Positions 42,584 through 51,603 are shown, counted from the stretch's first letter. The stretch: 52,169 nucleotides of DNA from Chloroflexota bacterium (GCA_005880615.1 VBID01000141.1:1-52169), one strand, 5' to 3'. Made by a program: numbers and translations. Notes: generated from the sequence alone by a model not told the origin.

Positions 42584-44202
42584 GTTTCCTTTCGCTCCTC
42601 CCGCTCCACCGCGGCCCGCGCCCGCTGCAGCGGACCGGCGGGTTGAGGCGGAGCGGCCTCGGCCGGCGGGGCCGCCGGGGCGGCGGGCTTCTGGACGAAC
42701 GCGCTCCCCTTCCGGAATTCCTCGATGGCGGCCCGCAGTGCCTTCTCGGTCTCGGGCGAGATGGTTCGGTCCTTGGCAATCTGGTCGCCGACCTGCGGAT
42801 GAGCGGTCCTCATGAATTGGACGAACTCCCGCTCAAAGACGGAGACCTGCTCCGCCGGAACGTCATCGAGATACCCGTTGGTCCCGGCGAAGATCGCCAT
42901 CACCTGATCGGGGATGGCCACCGGTTCGTATTGCGGTTGCTTGAGCAATTCGGTCATCCGCTTCCCGCGCTCGAGCTGGTCCCGGGTCCGCTTGTCCAGG
43001 TCCGAGGCGAACTGCGCGAACGCCGCCAGCTCGCGATACTGCGCGAGGTCAAGGCGGAGCCGGCCGGCCACCTGGCGCATGGCCTTCCACTGGGCGTCGC
43101 CGCCGACCCGTGAGACCGACAACCCCACCGACACGGCGGGCCGGATCCCGGCATAGAAGAGGTCGGTCAGCAGGAAGATCTGGCCGTCGGTGATGGAGAT
43201 CACATTGGTTGGGATGTAGGCCGAGATGTCACCAGCCAGCGTCTCGATGATGGGCAGGGCGGTTAGCGATCCGCCGCCGTTGTCCTTGTTGAGCCGGGCG
43301 GCCCGCTCCAGCAGGCGGGAGTGCAGGTAGAACACGTCCCCCGGATAGGCCTCGCGGCCGGGGGGCCGGCGCAGCAGCAATGAAATCTGCCGGTAGGCCC
43401 AGGCGTGCTTGGAGAGGTCGTCGTAGACGATCAGTGCGTCCTGGCCGCGGTCGCGGAAGAACTCGCCCATCGAGCACGCCGCATAGGGAGCGATGTACCA
43501 GAGCGGTGCGGGTTCTGACGCGGTGGCGGACACGATGATGGTGTGCTCCATCGCTCCGAAGCGTTCCAGGGTGGCCCGCACCTGGGCCACGGTGGCCGCG
43601 CGTTGCCCGATGGCCACGTAGATGCAGATCAGGTCCTTGCCCTTCTGGTTGATGATGGTGTCCAGCGCGATGGCCGTCTTGCCGGTCTGGCGGTCGCCGA
43701 TGATCAGCTCACGCTGGCCCCGGCCGATCGGAATAATCGAGTCGATGGCCTTGATACCGGTCTCCACCGGCGCACTGACCGGCTGCCGGGTGATCACGCC
43801 GGGCGCCACTTTCTCGATCGGCGCGAATTCACTGGTCTTGATCGGGCCCTTGTTGTCGATGGGCTGCCCGAGCGCGTTGACCACGCGCCCCACCATCGCC
43901 TCACCGACCGGGACCTGCATGATCTTGCCCGTCGTGCGGACCTCGTCGCCCTCGCGGATTTCCTCGAAGGGGCCCAGGATGATGGCGCCGACCGAGTCCT
44001 CCTCGAGGTTGAAGGCGACGCCGCTAATCCCGCCCTTGAACTCGAGCAGCTCGAGCGCCTGGGCGCTGCGGAGACCGTAGACCTGGGCGATCCCGTCTCC
44101 CACCTCGGTGACGATGCCGACGTCGGCAGAAAGGACCGGGACGTCGAATTCCCGCAAGCGTTGTTTGATCAGGCTGCTGATCTCATCCGACCGGATGCCC
44201 AC
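42580..44202 (-). CDS. atpA: ATP synthase alpha subunit
   Basis: The 540-residue non-catalytic subunit has the N-terminal [20 protein letters not shown], the P-loop [40 protein letters not shown] and the Arg finger region [20 protein letters not shown]. The family usually ends near 505-515 residues; here a Pro/Ala-rich tail of about 30 residues ([20 protein letters not shown]) is added. Its TAG stop lies in the end of repeat F. Start ATG at 44202 with ggaggagg just upstream. Confidence 0.98.
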   Translation of the reverse strand: MGIRSDEISSLIKQRLREFDVPVLSADVGIVTEVGDGIAQVYGLRSAQALELLEFKGGISGVAFNLEEDSVGAIILGPFEEIREGDEVRTTGKIMQVPVGEAMVGRVVNALGQPIDNKGPIKTSEFAPIEKVAPGVITRQPVSAPVETGIKAIDSIIPIGRGQRELIIGDRQTGKTAIALDTIINQKGKDLICIYVAIGQRAATVAQVRATLERFGAMEHTIIVSATASEPAPLWYIAPYAACSMGEFFRDRGQDALIVYDDLSKHAWAYRQISLLLRRPPGREAYPGDVFYLHSRLLERAARLNKDNGGGSLTALPIIETLAGDISAYIPTNVISITDGQIFLLTDLFYAGIRPAVSVGLSVSRVGGDAQWKAMRQVAGRLRLDLAQYRELAAFAQFASDLDKRTRDQLERGKRMTELLKQPQYEPVAIPDQVMAIFAGTNGYLDDVPAEQVSVFEREFVQFMRTAHPQVGDQIAKDRTISPETEKALRAAIEEFRKGSAFVQKPAAPAAPPAEAAPPQPAGPLQRARAAVEREERKET

Positions 44203-44214
44203 TCCTCCTCCCTC

Positions 44215-44745
44215 CTACCCAGCCAGCTCCTGGCGGAGCCGTTGGAACTGGGTCGATACGCTACCGTCGACCAGCCGATCACCAACTTGAATCGTGGCAC
44301 CCGCGACCAGACGCGGCTCGACTTCGTGACGGAGCGTGACCTTGCGTCCCAGCCTCCCGGCCAGGCCCCGCTCGTACCGCTGGCGATCGGCGGCACTGAG
44401 CGCAACCGCGGTCGTCAGGGTGACGTGCACGATCCCGGACGCCTCGTCCGCCAGGCGATCGAATTCGCGGCGGATGGCTGCCATCTCGTTGGTCCGCCGG
44501 TGCTCGATCAGCAGCCGGAGCAGGTTCTGAGCCCCAGGCGCCAGCTCGGGAGCCAGCCGTTTGGCCAGCTCCATCCGGCGCGGCATGTCGACCGCCGGGT
44601 TGGCAAAGGCCGCCTGGAGGACGTCATCCCCCAGGAGGTCGTCGAGACTCGCCATCTCGCGGCGCCAGCCCTCCAGGTTGCTTTCCTCCATGGCCAGCTG
44701 GAAGGCGCCCTCCGCATAGCGGCGCGCGACGTTGCTCCTAGGCAC
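44215..44745 (-). CDS. atpH: ATP synthase delta subunit
   Basis: The 176-residue OSCP/delta subunit, which ties F1 to the peripheral stalk, has NVARRYAEGAFQLAMEESNL at the start and the C-terminal block VTLTTAVALSAADRQRYERG then LAGRLGRKVTLRHEVEPRLV and GATIQVGDRLVDGSVSTQFQ, the family signature. Starts at GTG 44745, overlapping atpF by eight bases. Confidence 0.96.
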   Translation of the reverse strand: MPRSNVARRYAEGAFQLAMEESNLEGWRREMASLDDLLGDDVLQAAFANPAVDMPRRMELAKRLAPELAPGAQNLLRLLIEHRRTNEMAAIRREFDRLADEASGIVHVTLTTAVALSAADRQRYERGLAGRLGRKVTLRHEVEPRLVAGATIQVGDRLVDGSVSTQFQRLRQELAG

Positions 44746-45268
44746 CGGGGATGGCCTCCGCCACCGAGACCTCCTCGATCGCCCGCTCGATCAGCTCCCG
44801 ATGCCGCTCAGCGGTGAGGGTTTCCCCCACGACCTTCTGGGCCGCGGTGACGACCAGCTCGGCGACCTGGTCCCGCAGGGCATACATGGCCCGCTGCCGT
44901 TCGGCCTCGATGTCCCGGACGGCCTGCTCCAGGATGCGCTTCGCTTCGGCTTCGGCCTGCTGTTTCACCTGCAGAGCGACCTGTTCGGCTGAGCGGCGAG
45001 CGGCCTCAATGATCCGCTGACCCTCCACCCGCGCTTCCTGGATCGACGCCTCGGCGTCTTTCAGGTACTGCTCCGCGTCCTGGCGCGCCTTTTCCGCCGC
45101 CGCCAGCTGGTCGCCGATCTGCTTCTGACGGGCTTCGGCCGCCCGCAAGATCGGCGGATAGACCCAGCGCGCCAGGATGCCCAGCATCACCAAGAAGGCG
45201 ATCAGCTCGACGACCGCCGTGGCGTTGAGCTGGAGCGGCCCCAGCGGCGCGGCGTCGAGCGGCACCAT
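44738..45268 (-). CDS. atpF: ATP synthase b subunit
   Basis: This 176-residue peripheral-stalk subunit has a single N-terminal membrane helix (VVELIAFLVMLGILARWVY), PPILRAAEARQKQIGDQLAA and a long Ala/Glu/Gln/Arg coiled coil to the end. Length is usual. ATG at 45268 lies three bases after the atpE stop; stop overlaps atpH. Confidence 0.96.
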   Translation of the reverse strand: MVPLDAAPLGPLQLNATAVVELIAFLVMLGILARWVYPPILRAAEARQKQIGDQLAAAEKARQDAEQYLKDAEASIQEARVEGQRIIEAARRSAEQVALQVKQQAEAEAKRILEQAVRDIEAERQRAMYALRDQVAELVVTAAQKVVGETLTAERHRELIERAIEEVSVAEAIPGA

Positions 45269-45271
45269 GCG

Positions 45272-45574
45272 TTATTTCACGCCCGCGGCGATGACAAAGA
45301 TGAAGAGGATGGCCAGGGCGAAGTTGATGAAGTACATGCCCTCGGCCAGCCCGATGATCAGGAACATGATCGTGGTCAGCCGCCCCTGGGCCTCCGGCTG
45401 GCGGGCCGTGCCGTTGATGGTGGCGTGGCCGGCCAGCCCGTCGCCAACCCCGGCGCAGATCGCGCCACCGCCCAGCGCCAGCCCGGCGGCGATCAACCCA
45501 CCCGCGACGGCGATGGCATGAACCATGGAGTCGGCCTGGAGCAGAACGGCCGCCACCGCATTTGCCTGAACCAT
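45272..45574 (-). CDS. atpE: ATP synthase c subunit
   Basis: The 100-residue ring subunit has two membrane helices: the first with [20 protein letters not shown], the second with [20 protein letters not shown], where the Glu is the ion carrier. The residue after the Glu is Gly and no Ser/Thr partner is seen, so it looks proton- rather than sodium-coupled. A hydrophobic/Ala-rich N-terminal extension of about 18 residues ([15 protein letters not shown]) is longer than usual. aggagg-type SD (aaggaggagacgaaag) precedes the start. Confidence 0.96.
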   Translation of the reverse strand: MVQANAVAAVLLQADSMVHAIAVAGGLIAAGLALGGGAICAGVGDGLAGHATINGTARQPEAQGRLTTIMFLIIGLAEGMYFINFALAILFIFVIAAGVK

Positions 45575-45591
45575 CTTTCGTCTCCTCCTTG

Positions 45592-46377
45592 TTACGCGGC
45601 TGCCGGCTGCTCAGACCGGTGTTCCGCATGGCCCTCTTCTTCTAGACCCTCGCGCGCCTGCCCGAAATAGATGATCGTCAGCAGCATGAAGATGAACGCC
45701 TGGATGGTGCCGATGATGAAGACGTCAAAGAACTTCCAGACCACCAGCGGGATCCAGGCGATGAAGACCGGTGCCAGTTGGATAATGATGAAGATCATCA
45801 CCACCCCGGCGAAGATGTTGCCAAAGAGCCGCAGGGCCAGGCTCAGCGGTTTGGCGATCTCTTCGACGATGTTGATCAAGACGAACGGGACGCGAATCAC
45901 CAGTGGGGCGTCGAAGGGTTTCGTGTACCGGCGAAGGTATCCTGTGATCCCCAGCACGCCGACGCTATACCAGTTGGTCATGATGAAGACCACCAGGGCC
46001 ATGGCCACGGTCTGGTTCACGTCGGAGTTTGCCGGAATCAGGTACTGGCTAATCCCCAGCGGGAAGAATTCGATCCAGTTGGCGACCAGGATGTAGAACG
46101 CGATGGTGGCGGCCAGCGGGATGACGAAGCGGGCGGTTGGACCGAGGGTCACCTCGACCTGCTGCCGGATGTAGGAGAGCAAGAACTCGAGGACCAACTG
46201 CAGCTTGCCGGGCACGCCGTGGCTGAGCCGATAGGCCACCGCAAAGCCGATGGCCAGCGTGATCAGGATGGCCAGCCCGCTGGAGATCAGGCTGTCGACA
46301 TCCAGCGCGCAGAAGGGCGAGTTGCACAGGCTGATGGTGGGATGGGTACCAATCGGCGCTTCCTGCAGCCAGATCAT
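45592..46377 (-). CDS. atpB: ATP synthase a subunit
   Basis: The 261-residue proton-channel subunit has about six helices, [16 protein letters not shown], and the essential Arg in [21 protein letters not shown]-terminal Gln/Tyr region [20 protein letters not shown] is typical. The N-terminus carries Cys-X5-Cys ([14 protein letters not shown]) in the outside segment, which could form a disulfide. It overlaps the AtpI-like gene by four bases. Confidence 0.97.
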   Translation of the reverse strand: MIWLQEAPIGTHPTISLCNSPFCALDVDSLISSGLAILITLAIGFAVAYRLSHGVPGKLQLVLEFLLSYIRQQVEVTLGPTARFVIPLAATIAFYILVANWIEFFPLGISQYLIPANSDVNQTVAMALVVFIMTNWYSVGVLGITGYLRRYTKPFDAPLVIRVPFVLINIVEEIAKPLSLALRLFGNIFAGVVMIFIIIQLAPVFIAWIPLVVWKFFDVFIIGTIQAFIFMLLTIIYFGQAREGLEEEGHAEHRSEQPAAA

Positions 46378-46715
46378 TGGCTCCGGAGCCCCCAGGCGCC
46401 GGCGAAGGCCAGGATGATCTGCGCCCCGGCCACCCCTGCGAGCACCAGCCAGGCCAGGCTCGGACTGAGCGCCAGCCCCAGTCCGACCGCCACGACCGAC
46501 AGGACCAGGAGCCGGACCATGCTCAGGGCGCCAAAGCCCATTCCCAGCCGCAGGGAGCGCTGGATCATAGGCCCGTTCGCGGCGCCTATCACCAGTCCGA
46601 GATCGAGAGCCAGGCCCGCGCGCAACCGGCCGATGGATGCCATGCCCGCCAGCACCGCGACCGCCACCACGGCCGTGGCCACGATGGCGGTTCGCACAGT
46701 GCGGTCAGCCGTCAT
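46374..46715 (-). CDS. atpI: AtpI-like ATP synthase subunit I
   Basis: This 113-residue membrane protein has four hydrophobic segments (IVATAVVAVAVLAGMASIG, LALDLGLVIGAANGPMIQRS, VRLLVLSVVAVGLGLALSP, LVLAGVAGAQIILAFAGAWG), the layout of subunit I proteins encoded before atpB, which aid c-ring assembly or magnesium uptake. Identification rests on position and topology; the sequence is poorly conserved. Confidence 0.75.
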   Translation of the reverse strand: MTADRTVRTAIVATAVVAVAVLAGMASIGRLRAGLALDLGLVIGAANGPMIQRSLRLGMGFGALSMVRLLVLSVVAVGLGLALSPSLAWLVLAGVAGAQIILAFAGAWGLRSQ

Positions 46716-46724
46716 CGGCCTCCC

Positions 46725-46928
46725 TCATTGATAGCGTTTCCAGCGCGCGAACAGGCCCCCTGCAGCCGCCGCGATGCCCGCCAGCAGCCCAAGGAAGAGG
46801 AAGAACGGCGAGGTCCGCAGGATCGCGTCGAGTGCCAGCCCGGCCAGGAACGGCACGATGAATGCCGCCGCCAGGAAAAGACCCAGGCCCCCCAGCTCAG
46901 CCCCCGTGGGACCGCGGTTGCCTGCCAT
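46725..46928 (-). CDS. AtpZ/AtpI-family small membrane protein
   Basis: From ATG at 46928 (SD ggag seven bases upstream) the protein has 67 residues: a Gly-rich start, then LGGLGLFLAAAFIVPFLAGLALD and a second helix SPFFLFLGLLAGIAAAAGGLF, ending RWKRYQ. The two-helix form with GLALD-type motif is typical of AtpZ (F0F1-ATPase assembly). The track start at 47009 adds a low-quality N-terminus and is rejected. First gene of the atp operon. Confidence 0.8.
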   Translation of the reverse strand: MAGNRGPTGAELGGLGLFLAAAFIVPFLAGLALDAILRTSPFFLFLGLLAGIAAAAGGLFARWKRYQ

Positions 46929-47064
46929 CACGGGCTCCGCCGGCTGTCTGGCGACGCCGGACAGGCGGGCAGCCGGGCGGCCATCAACCGCTGCAAGGTG
47001 GGCTCTCAACCGACTTCAAGCTTAGCATCGGCTGAATTTGCGCCGCAATCAAGCAGCCAGCTGA

Positions 47065-47242
47065 AGCCCGAATCCACCGAGTCGAACTTGCATCTTGGGC
47101 GCGGGGCGAGCGAGCGGGCCGTCGTCTCCTGCGCCCGCTCGGTCATGCATCGACGGATGCACTCCCTCGCGTGCTCGTCGCCTCCTACCGCTCATCTCGC
47201 CGCGCATCCCAATCTGCGTCGTCCGATCGGTGGATCCGGGCT
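47065..47242 (-). repeat. Palindromic repeat, copy C (reverse orientation)
   Basis: This 178-bp copy reads in the opposite direction to the others. Its ends are agcccgaatccaccga and tcggtggatccgggct; the central hairpin is tgcatc/gatgca (47146-47161) with the loop CGTC on the minus strand. It includes the last 18 codons and the stop of the wecA-like gene. The rest of the wecA-atp gap (46929-47064) shows no gene and no clear promoter. The atp promoter is expected there. Confidence 0.9.
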
Positions 47243-48303
47243 GATCGACGCCGCCAGCGACGCAGGAAAATGACCGCGATCCCCAGCAGCAGCAGGACAA
47301 TGGCGCCCTGCAGCACTCGGTGGTGGCCGTAGACCGTCAGGCCGACGGCGGCGAAAATCGCCGTCCCGAAGTAAAAGGTGAGGGCGGTCTCCCGAGGGCT
47401 CAGCCCAAAGTCGAGCAACCGGTGGTGGAGGTGCTCCGCATCGGCTTCGGCGATGGACCGGCCCCGCAGCCTGCGCCGGACGATGGCCCAGGCGGTGTCC
47501 AGGATGGGGATGATGAGCGCCAGGATTGGAACGGCCAGGGAGAAGACCACCGCCCCCTTGGCCACCGACAGCACCGAGATCGCCGCCAGCGCGAAGCCCA
47601 GAAAGTGGCTGCCCGCATCCCCCATGAACACCCGGGCCGGGTGCCAGTTGAAAAGCAGGAAGCCGACGCAGGCGCCTATCAGCGCTCCGGCCAGGATCAC
47701 GATGTCCCATTTCTGCTGGGTGATGGCGGCCAACAGGATGGTGCCGGCCACGATGGCCACCACCCCCGCGGCCAGGCCATCCACCCCATCCAGCAGGTTG
47801 ATTGTGTTCTGCAGCGCGACGAACCAGAAGAGCGTCACCGGGATGGCGACCCACCCCGGGAAGGTAATGACCCCAAGACCCGGCAGCGCGATGAACCCGA
47901 TGGTGAAGACCGGGTTAAACGCCAGGATGAAGAACAGCGACACCCCGACTTGCAGCCCCAACTTGGGCAGCGGTCGCAGCCGCCGCAGGTCGTCGAAGAT
48001 CATCACCGTGGTGATGGCGGCCGAGCCCAGCAACAGGCCGAGCGTGTCGGGATGGGTGGAGAAGATGGCGGCGGCGATGCCGAAGCCGACGTACATGGCG
48101 ATCCCACCCAGCCGGGCGGTCGGCTGGCTGTGGATGTCGCGCTCGCCGGGGTGCGCGACCGCGCCCAACCGGAAGGCCAGCCAGCGTGCCGGCAGGATGG
48201 CGATGGCAGTGGCCACCAGGGCGGCCAGGAAGGGTAGGACGGCCGGCCCGAACTTCTCCGGCGTGAAGCCGAGGACGCGATCGAGCTGAGACTCTAACAG
48301 CAC
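47185..48303 (-). CDS. wecA: Undecaprenyl-phosphate GlcNAc-1-phosphate transferase (WecA/TagO-like)
   Basis: The polytopic GT enzyme (MraY superfamily) transfers a sugar-1-phosphate to undecaprenyl phosphate, starting wall or O-antigen polymers. Motifs in order: HSQPTARLGGIAMYVGFGI, MIFDDLRRLRPLPKLGLQ (Asp-Asp), NTINLLDGVDGLAAGVVAIV, VFMGDAGSHFLGFALAAIS and the His motif ADAEHLHHRLLDFGLS, which is WecA/TagO-like rather than MraY. About ten membrane helices. The last 18 residues (ARIHRSDDADWDARRDER) and the stop codon are encoded by repeat copy C. Gene order with sua5 and atp resembles the actinobacterial rfe locus. Confidence 0.92.
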   Translation of the reverse strand: MLLESQLDRVLGFTPEKFGPAVLPFLAALVATAIAILPARWLAFRLGAVAHPGERDIHSQPTARLGGIAMYVGFGIAAAIFSTHPDTLGLLLGSAAITTVMIFDDLRRLRPLPKLGLQVGVSLFFILAFNPVFTIGFIALPGLGVITFPGWVAIPVTLFWFVALQNTINLLDGVDGLAAGVVAIVAGTILLAAITQQKWDIVILAGALIGACVGFLLFNWHPARVFMGDAGSHFLGFALAAISVLSVAKGAVVFSLAVPILALIIPILDTAWAIVRRRLRGRSIAEADAEHLHHRLLDFGLSPRETALTFYFGTAIFAAVGLTVYGHHRVLQGAIVLLLLGIAVIFLRRWRRRSARIHRSDDADWDARRDER

Positions 48304-48323
48304 CGCGCCGAAAGTTTAGAAGA

Positions 48324-48427
48324 AGCCCGGATCGATCGAGCGGACGATGCGGATTGGGATGCGGGCGTGCCGAGCCTCAGGCCGCATCCGCGCCCCAGAT
48401 GCGCGTTCGCTTCGGTCGATTCGGGCT
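48324..48427 (+). repeat. Palindromic repeat, copy D (internally deleted, 104 bp)
   Basis: The ends agcccggatcgatcga and tcggtcgattcgggct are kept, with changes on both arms relative to copy A that preserve pairing. The centre, including the CGTC hairpin, is missing; cgagcc joins tcaggccgcatccg, the same junction as in the tandem array at 50031. It fills the gap between wecA and glyA and ends three bases after the glyA stop. Confidence 0.88.
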
Positions 48428-48430
48428 TTA

Positions 48431-49690
48431 TTAGTACGGGAGCGGAAAGCGCTCGCAGAGGGCGCGGCTGCGCCGGCGGACGTCATCGTGGACGCCGGGG
48501 TCTTCCAGGTGTGTGATCAGGGTCGCCACCAGGTCCGCGATCTCCCCCATCTCCCCCTCCCCCATCCCCCGGGTGGTGACCGACGGCGACCCCAGCCGGA
48601 TGCCGCTGGGGTTGAACTTGCTGGCGGTGTCGAAGGGGATGCTGTTGCGGTTGACCGTGATCCCCACCGTGTCGAAGATCTCCTGCACCCGCTTGCCGGT
48701 CAGCCCCAGCGGGCGGAGGTCGATCAGCATCAAGTGGTTATCGGTGCCCCCGCTGATCAGCCGGAGCCCGCGCCGGGTCAGGCCATCGGCGAGTGTGCGG
48801 GCGTTGGCCACGACCCGCTGCGCGTAGTCCTTGAACTCGGGCGTGCGCCATTGCGCCAGCATCACGGCTTTGGCCGCCACCCCGTGGTTGTGTGGGCCAC
48901 CCTGGCTGCCGGGAAAGACGCTCTTGTCCAGCTCGGCCGCGTGGGCCGCCTTGCACAGGATCATCCCGCCCCACGGGCCGCGCATGGTCTTATGCGTGGT
49001 GAAGCTTACGAAGTCGGCATGGGCAACCGGACTGGGGTGCGCCCCGCCCGCCACCAGGCCGGCGAAGTGGGCCATGTCCACGAAGAAATAGGCGTCCACG
49101 GATTTGGCGATCGCGGCCATGCGGGCGAAGTCCAGGATGCGCGGGTAGGCGCTGTAGCCGCCCAGCAGCATCTTGGGCCGCACCTCCTGCACCTGCCGCT
49201 CGAGCACGTCGTAGTCGATGCGCTCGGTCTTGGGATCGACGCCATAGGCCACGAAGTGATAGAGCTTGCCCGAGAAGTTGACCGGGCTGCCATGGCTGAG
49301 ATGGCCGCCGTGACTCAGGTCCATCCCCATCACGGTGTCGCCCGGCTGCAGGACGGTGGCATAGACGGCGTAGTTCGCGGTGGTCCCGCAATGGGGCTGT
49401 ACGTTGGCATGGTCGGCCCCGAAGAGCGCCTTGGCCCGATCGATGGCCAGCGTCTCGATCCGATCGACGTTCTGGCAGCCGCCATAGTAGCGCTTGCCGG
49501 GATAGCCCTCGGCGTATTTGTTGTTGAGGAGCGATCCCAGCGCCTGCAGCACGGCCGGGCTGGCGATGTTCTCGGACGGAATCAGCTCCAGTGTGTACTG
49601 CTGCCGATCGAACTCATCGCGGATCGCCTGCCCCACCTCGGGATCGACCTCGTCAATCTTGCTTGTCAGATCGCGGGCAACCTGGACCAT
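48431..49690 (-). CDS. glyA: Serine hydroxymethyltransferase
   Basis: The 419-residue PLP enzyme interconverts serine and glycine with tetrahydrofolate, feeding one-carbon units. Motifs: LELIPSENIASPAVLQALGS, NNKYAEGYPGKRYYGGCQNV, LSHGGHLSHGSPVNFSG, the PLP Lys in FVSFTTHKTMRGPWGGMILC and FPGSQGGPHNHGVAAKAVML. Length is normal. ATG at 49690. It ends with tandem TAA codons just before repeat copy D, and its promoter region borders the composite repeat at 49721. No glycine riboswitch is visible upstream. Confidence 0.97.
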   Translation of the reverse strand: MVQVARDLTSKIDEVDPEVGQAIRDEFDRQQYTLELIPSENIASPAVLQALGSLLNNKYAEGYPGKRYYGGCQNVDRIETLAIDRAKALFGADHANVQPHCGTTANYAVYATVLQPGDTVMGMDLSHGGHLSHGSPVNFSGKLYHFVAYGVDPKTERIDYDVLERQVQEVRPKMLLGGYSAYPRILDFARMAAIAKSVDAYFFVDMAHFAGLVAGGAHPSPVAHADFVSFTTHKTMRGPWGGMILCKAAHAAELDKSVFPGSQGGPHNHGVAAKAVMLAQWRTPEFKDYAQRVVANARTLADGLTRRGLRLISGGTDNHLMLIDLRPLGLTGKRVQEIFDTVGITVNRNSIPFDTASKFNPSGIRLGSPSVTTRGMGEGEMGEIADLVATLITHLEDPGVHDDVRRRSRALCERFPLPY

Positions 49691-49848
49691 GCCAGAGATT
49701 ATCCGGGATCGGCCGCGCCAAGCCCGGATCTACCGGTCGGGCGCCGCAGATCGGGATGCGGGGCGTGCCGCGCCGAAGGAGGCGACGAGCACGCGAGGGA
49801 GCGCACCCGTCGGTGCGTGACCGAACGCGCGCAGGAGACGACGCCCGG

Positions 49849-50027
49849 AGCCCGGGGCCGTCGGACGAACGAGGCAGATTGGGATGCGGGGCGTGCCGAG
49901 CCGCAGGAGGCGACGAGCACGCGAGGGAGCGCACCCGTCGATGCGTGACCGAGTGCGCGCAGGAGACGACGCCCGGATCGGCCGCATCCGCGCCCAAGAT
50001 GCGAGTTTGTTCCGGCGGCCCCGGGCT
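49849..50027 (+). repeat. Nested palindromic repeat, copy E2
   Basis: This is exactly 179 bp. Its ends agcccggggccgtcgg and ccggcggccccgggct differ from the other copies at several positions on both arms, keeping the pairing. Central hairpin cgcacc-CGTC-gatgcg has one C-A mismatch. It starts right after gacgcccgg, an internal site of E1 that resembles the element end. Confidence 0.88.
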
Positions 50028-50127
50028 CAGGCCGCATCCGCGCCCGAGATGCGAGTTTGTTCCGGCGGCCCCGGGCTCAGGCCGCATCCGCGCCCGAGAT
50101 GCTAGCTCGATCCGGTGGATTCGGGCT
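49981..50127 (+). repeat. 50-bp tandem units derived from the repeat 3' end
   Basis: Three successive units start gccgcatccgcgccc at 49981, 50031 and 50081. Units one and two differ by one base; the third carries the outer element end instead. This looks like unequal exchange or slippage within the nested element. Spacers are absent, so it is not a CRISPR array. Confidence 0.88.
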
Positions 50128-50728
50128 TTAATCTAGGAATCAGGTCGGCCGCCGGAATGAGACCCTGCCGGAGGATGCGCGGCTCGGTCCCGCTCAGGTC
50201 GAGGATGGTGGACGGCTGTCCGTTGGCCGGCCCGCCGTCAAGGATCAGGTCGAGCTCCTGGGCGAAGGCCGCCTCCACCGACCCGGCGTCCGCCGGCGGT
50301 GGCGCGCCCGCGTAGTTGGCGCTGCTGCTGGCGATCGGCTCCGTCAAGCCGCGGAGGAGCTCCAGGGCCACCGGGTGCTCCGGCGCCCGAAACGCCAGGG
50401 TGGAGCCCCCGGCACCCACGATGGGGGCCCCCGGGCGGCGCATCAGGACCAGGGTCAGCGCCCCGGGCCAGTAGCGGGTCATCAAGTCCTCCGCCTGGGG
50501 CGTGACGATCGCCCACTCCGGCACCTGGGTGGCGTCGGCCACCAGCAACACGACCGGCTGGTCGGCCGGCCGACGCTTGATCGCGTAGAGGCGGCGCACC
50601 GCCGAGGGATCGCGGGCCCGAGCTCCGATGGCGTACAGCGTGTCGGTCGGGAAGGCAATCACCGCGCCCTGGAGGAGCCGGCTGATGGCCTGGTTGATGT
50701 AAGGAGGCTCCGCGGGCCAGCGCACCAT
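50102..50728 (-). CDS. L-threonylcarbamoyladenylate synthase (Sua5/YwlC family)
   Basis: This enzyme makes threonylcarbamoyl-AMP for the t6A37 modification of ANN-decoding tRNAs. From ATG at 50728 (overlapping the prmC stop as TGATG) it has 208 residues: INQAISRLLQGAVIAFPTDT, LYAIGARARDPSAVRRLYAI, KRRPADQPVVLLV, RYWPGALTLVL, and PIASSSANYAGAPPPADAGS. It is the short YwlC form without the Sua5 domain. The C-terminal residues PESTGSS and TAG come from the composite repeat, so the original stop was lost or moved. Confidence 0.92.
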   Translation of the reverse strand: MVRWPAEPPYINQAISRLLQGAVIAFPTDTLYAIGARARDPSAVRRLYAIKRRPADQPVVLLVADATQVPEWAIVTPQAEDLMTRYWPGALTLVLMRRPGAPIVGAGGSTLAFRAPEHPVALELLRGLTEPIASSSANYAGAPPPADAGSVEAAFAQELDLILDGGPANGQPSTILDLSGTEPRILRQGLIPAADLIPRLKPESTGSS

Positions 50729-51603
50729 CAGAGGCGCACCTCGACGGCCCGCGAACGCCGGCTCAGGTCGGCGAGCACGCCAATCGTCGCCCCCGGGAAG
50801 CTCGAACGGGCGAGACTGGCCACTGAGCGCGCCTGCCGCGGATCGCACTCGATGACCATCGCGCCGCTGGGCCGAAGCATGCGAGGAGCGTCGGCCAGCG
50901 CCCGCCGGATCAGCCGAAGCCCGTCGGCACCGCCGTTGAGCGCCCGTTTCGGCTCATGCCGAACGTCCAGCGGCAGGCGCCGAAGGGCCGCGGCGGACAG
51001 GTAAGGCAGATTGGCCAGCACCAGGTCAGTGGGCCGAGCCCGCCCAAACAGGTCGCTCCGGCGGACCTCGACCCGGCCGGATACTTGCCGGGCACGCACA
51101 TTGGCTCGCGCCACCCGGAGGGCTCGCTCATCGGTGTCCAGGGCCTGGACCCGGGCCCGTGGGCAGTTGCGGGCGACGGCGATGGCGATGGCGCCGCTGC
51201 CGGTTCCCAGGTCGATGACGTCGCGCGCCCCGGGGTGGTCGTGCAGGAATCGCAGGCCGGCTTCCACCAGGACCTCCGTATCCGGGCGAGGGACAAGCAC
51301 GCGGTGGTTCACCCGGATGGGTTCCCCGAAGAACTCTTTGACCCCGGTCAGGTACGCAACCGGGACCCGGTGCGACCGCTGGGCCAGCAGGAGGCGAAAG
51401 CGCCGGGCCTGGGACGCCGTGAGCCGGCGATCATCGTGGGCCCACAGCCATTCCCGCGGCCGTTTCATGACGTGCCCGAGCAAGACTTCAGCGTCGAGCG
51501 CGGGCCTCCCGATGCTGGCCTGGGTCAGCCGCCGGCGGGCCGCGCGTAACTGGTCACGAACGCGGGACCCGTCCTGGTCATTGGACCTCACCGTTGGCTC
51601 CAC
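50728..51603 (-). CDS. prmC: Release factor glutamine methyltransferase PrmC
   Basis: PrmC methylates the GGQ Gln of release factors. The 291-residue protein has the N-terminal helical domain ([20 protein letters not shown]), [37 protein letters not shown], the SAM motif [20 protein letters not shown], and [20 protein letters not shown]. The catalytic NPPY motif reads NLPY here, keeping Asn, Pro and Tyr. It follows prfA (its substrate) as in many bacteria. GTG at 51603 overlaps prfA by 26 bases; another GTG at 51591 is possible. Confidence 0.93.
   Translation of the reverse strand: MEPTVRSNDQDGSRVRDQLRAARRRLTQASIGRPALDAEVLLGHVMKRPREWLWAHDDRRLTASQARRFRLLLAQRSHRVPVAYLTGVKEFFGEPIRVNHRVLVPRPDTEVLVEAGLRFLHDHPGARDVIDLGTGSGAIAIAVARNCPRARVQALDTDERALRVARANVRARQVSGRVEVRRSDLFGRARPTDLVLANLPYLSAAALRRLPLDVRHEPKRALNGGADGLRLIRRALADAPRMLRPSGAMVIECDPRQARSVASLARSSFPGATIGVLADLSRRSRAVEVRL

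Larger units (their letters stand above)
49721..50127 (+). repeat. Composite nested palindromic repeat (copy E1 interrupted by E2 and tandem units)
   Basis: The outer ends agcccggatctaccgg (49721) and ccggtggattcgggct (50127) belong to one 179-bp element. Its left 128 bases (49721-49848) and right 47 bases (50081-50127) are split by a complete second copy and one extra 50-bp unit. This 411-base glyA-sua5 gap holds no other gene. On the minus strand the right end provides the C-terminus and stop of sua5. Confidence 0.88.

Noticed and set aside
49691-49720. Glycine riboswitch upstream of glyA
   Set aside because: The short non-repeat leader before glyA lacks the tandem glycine-aptamer pattern; the rest is the composite repeat.
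49981-50127. Short tandem units as a CRISPR array
   Set aside because: Units are 50 bp, directly adjacent without spacers, and are the right ends of a palindromic element; no cas genes are present.
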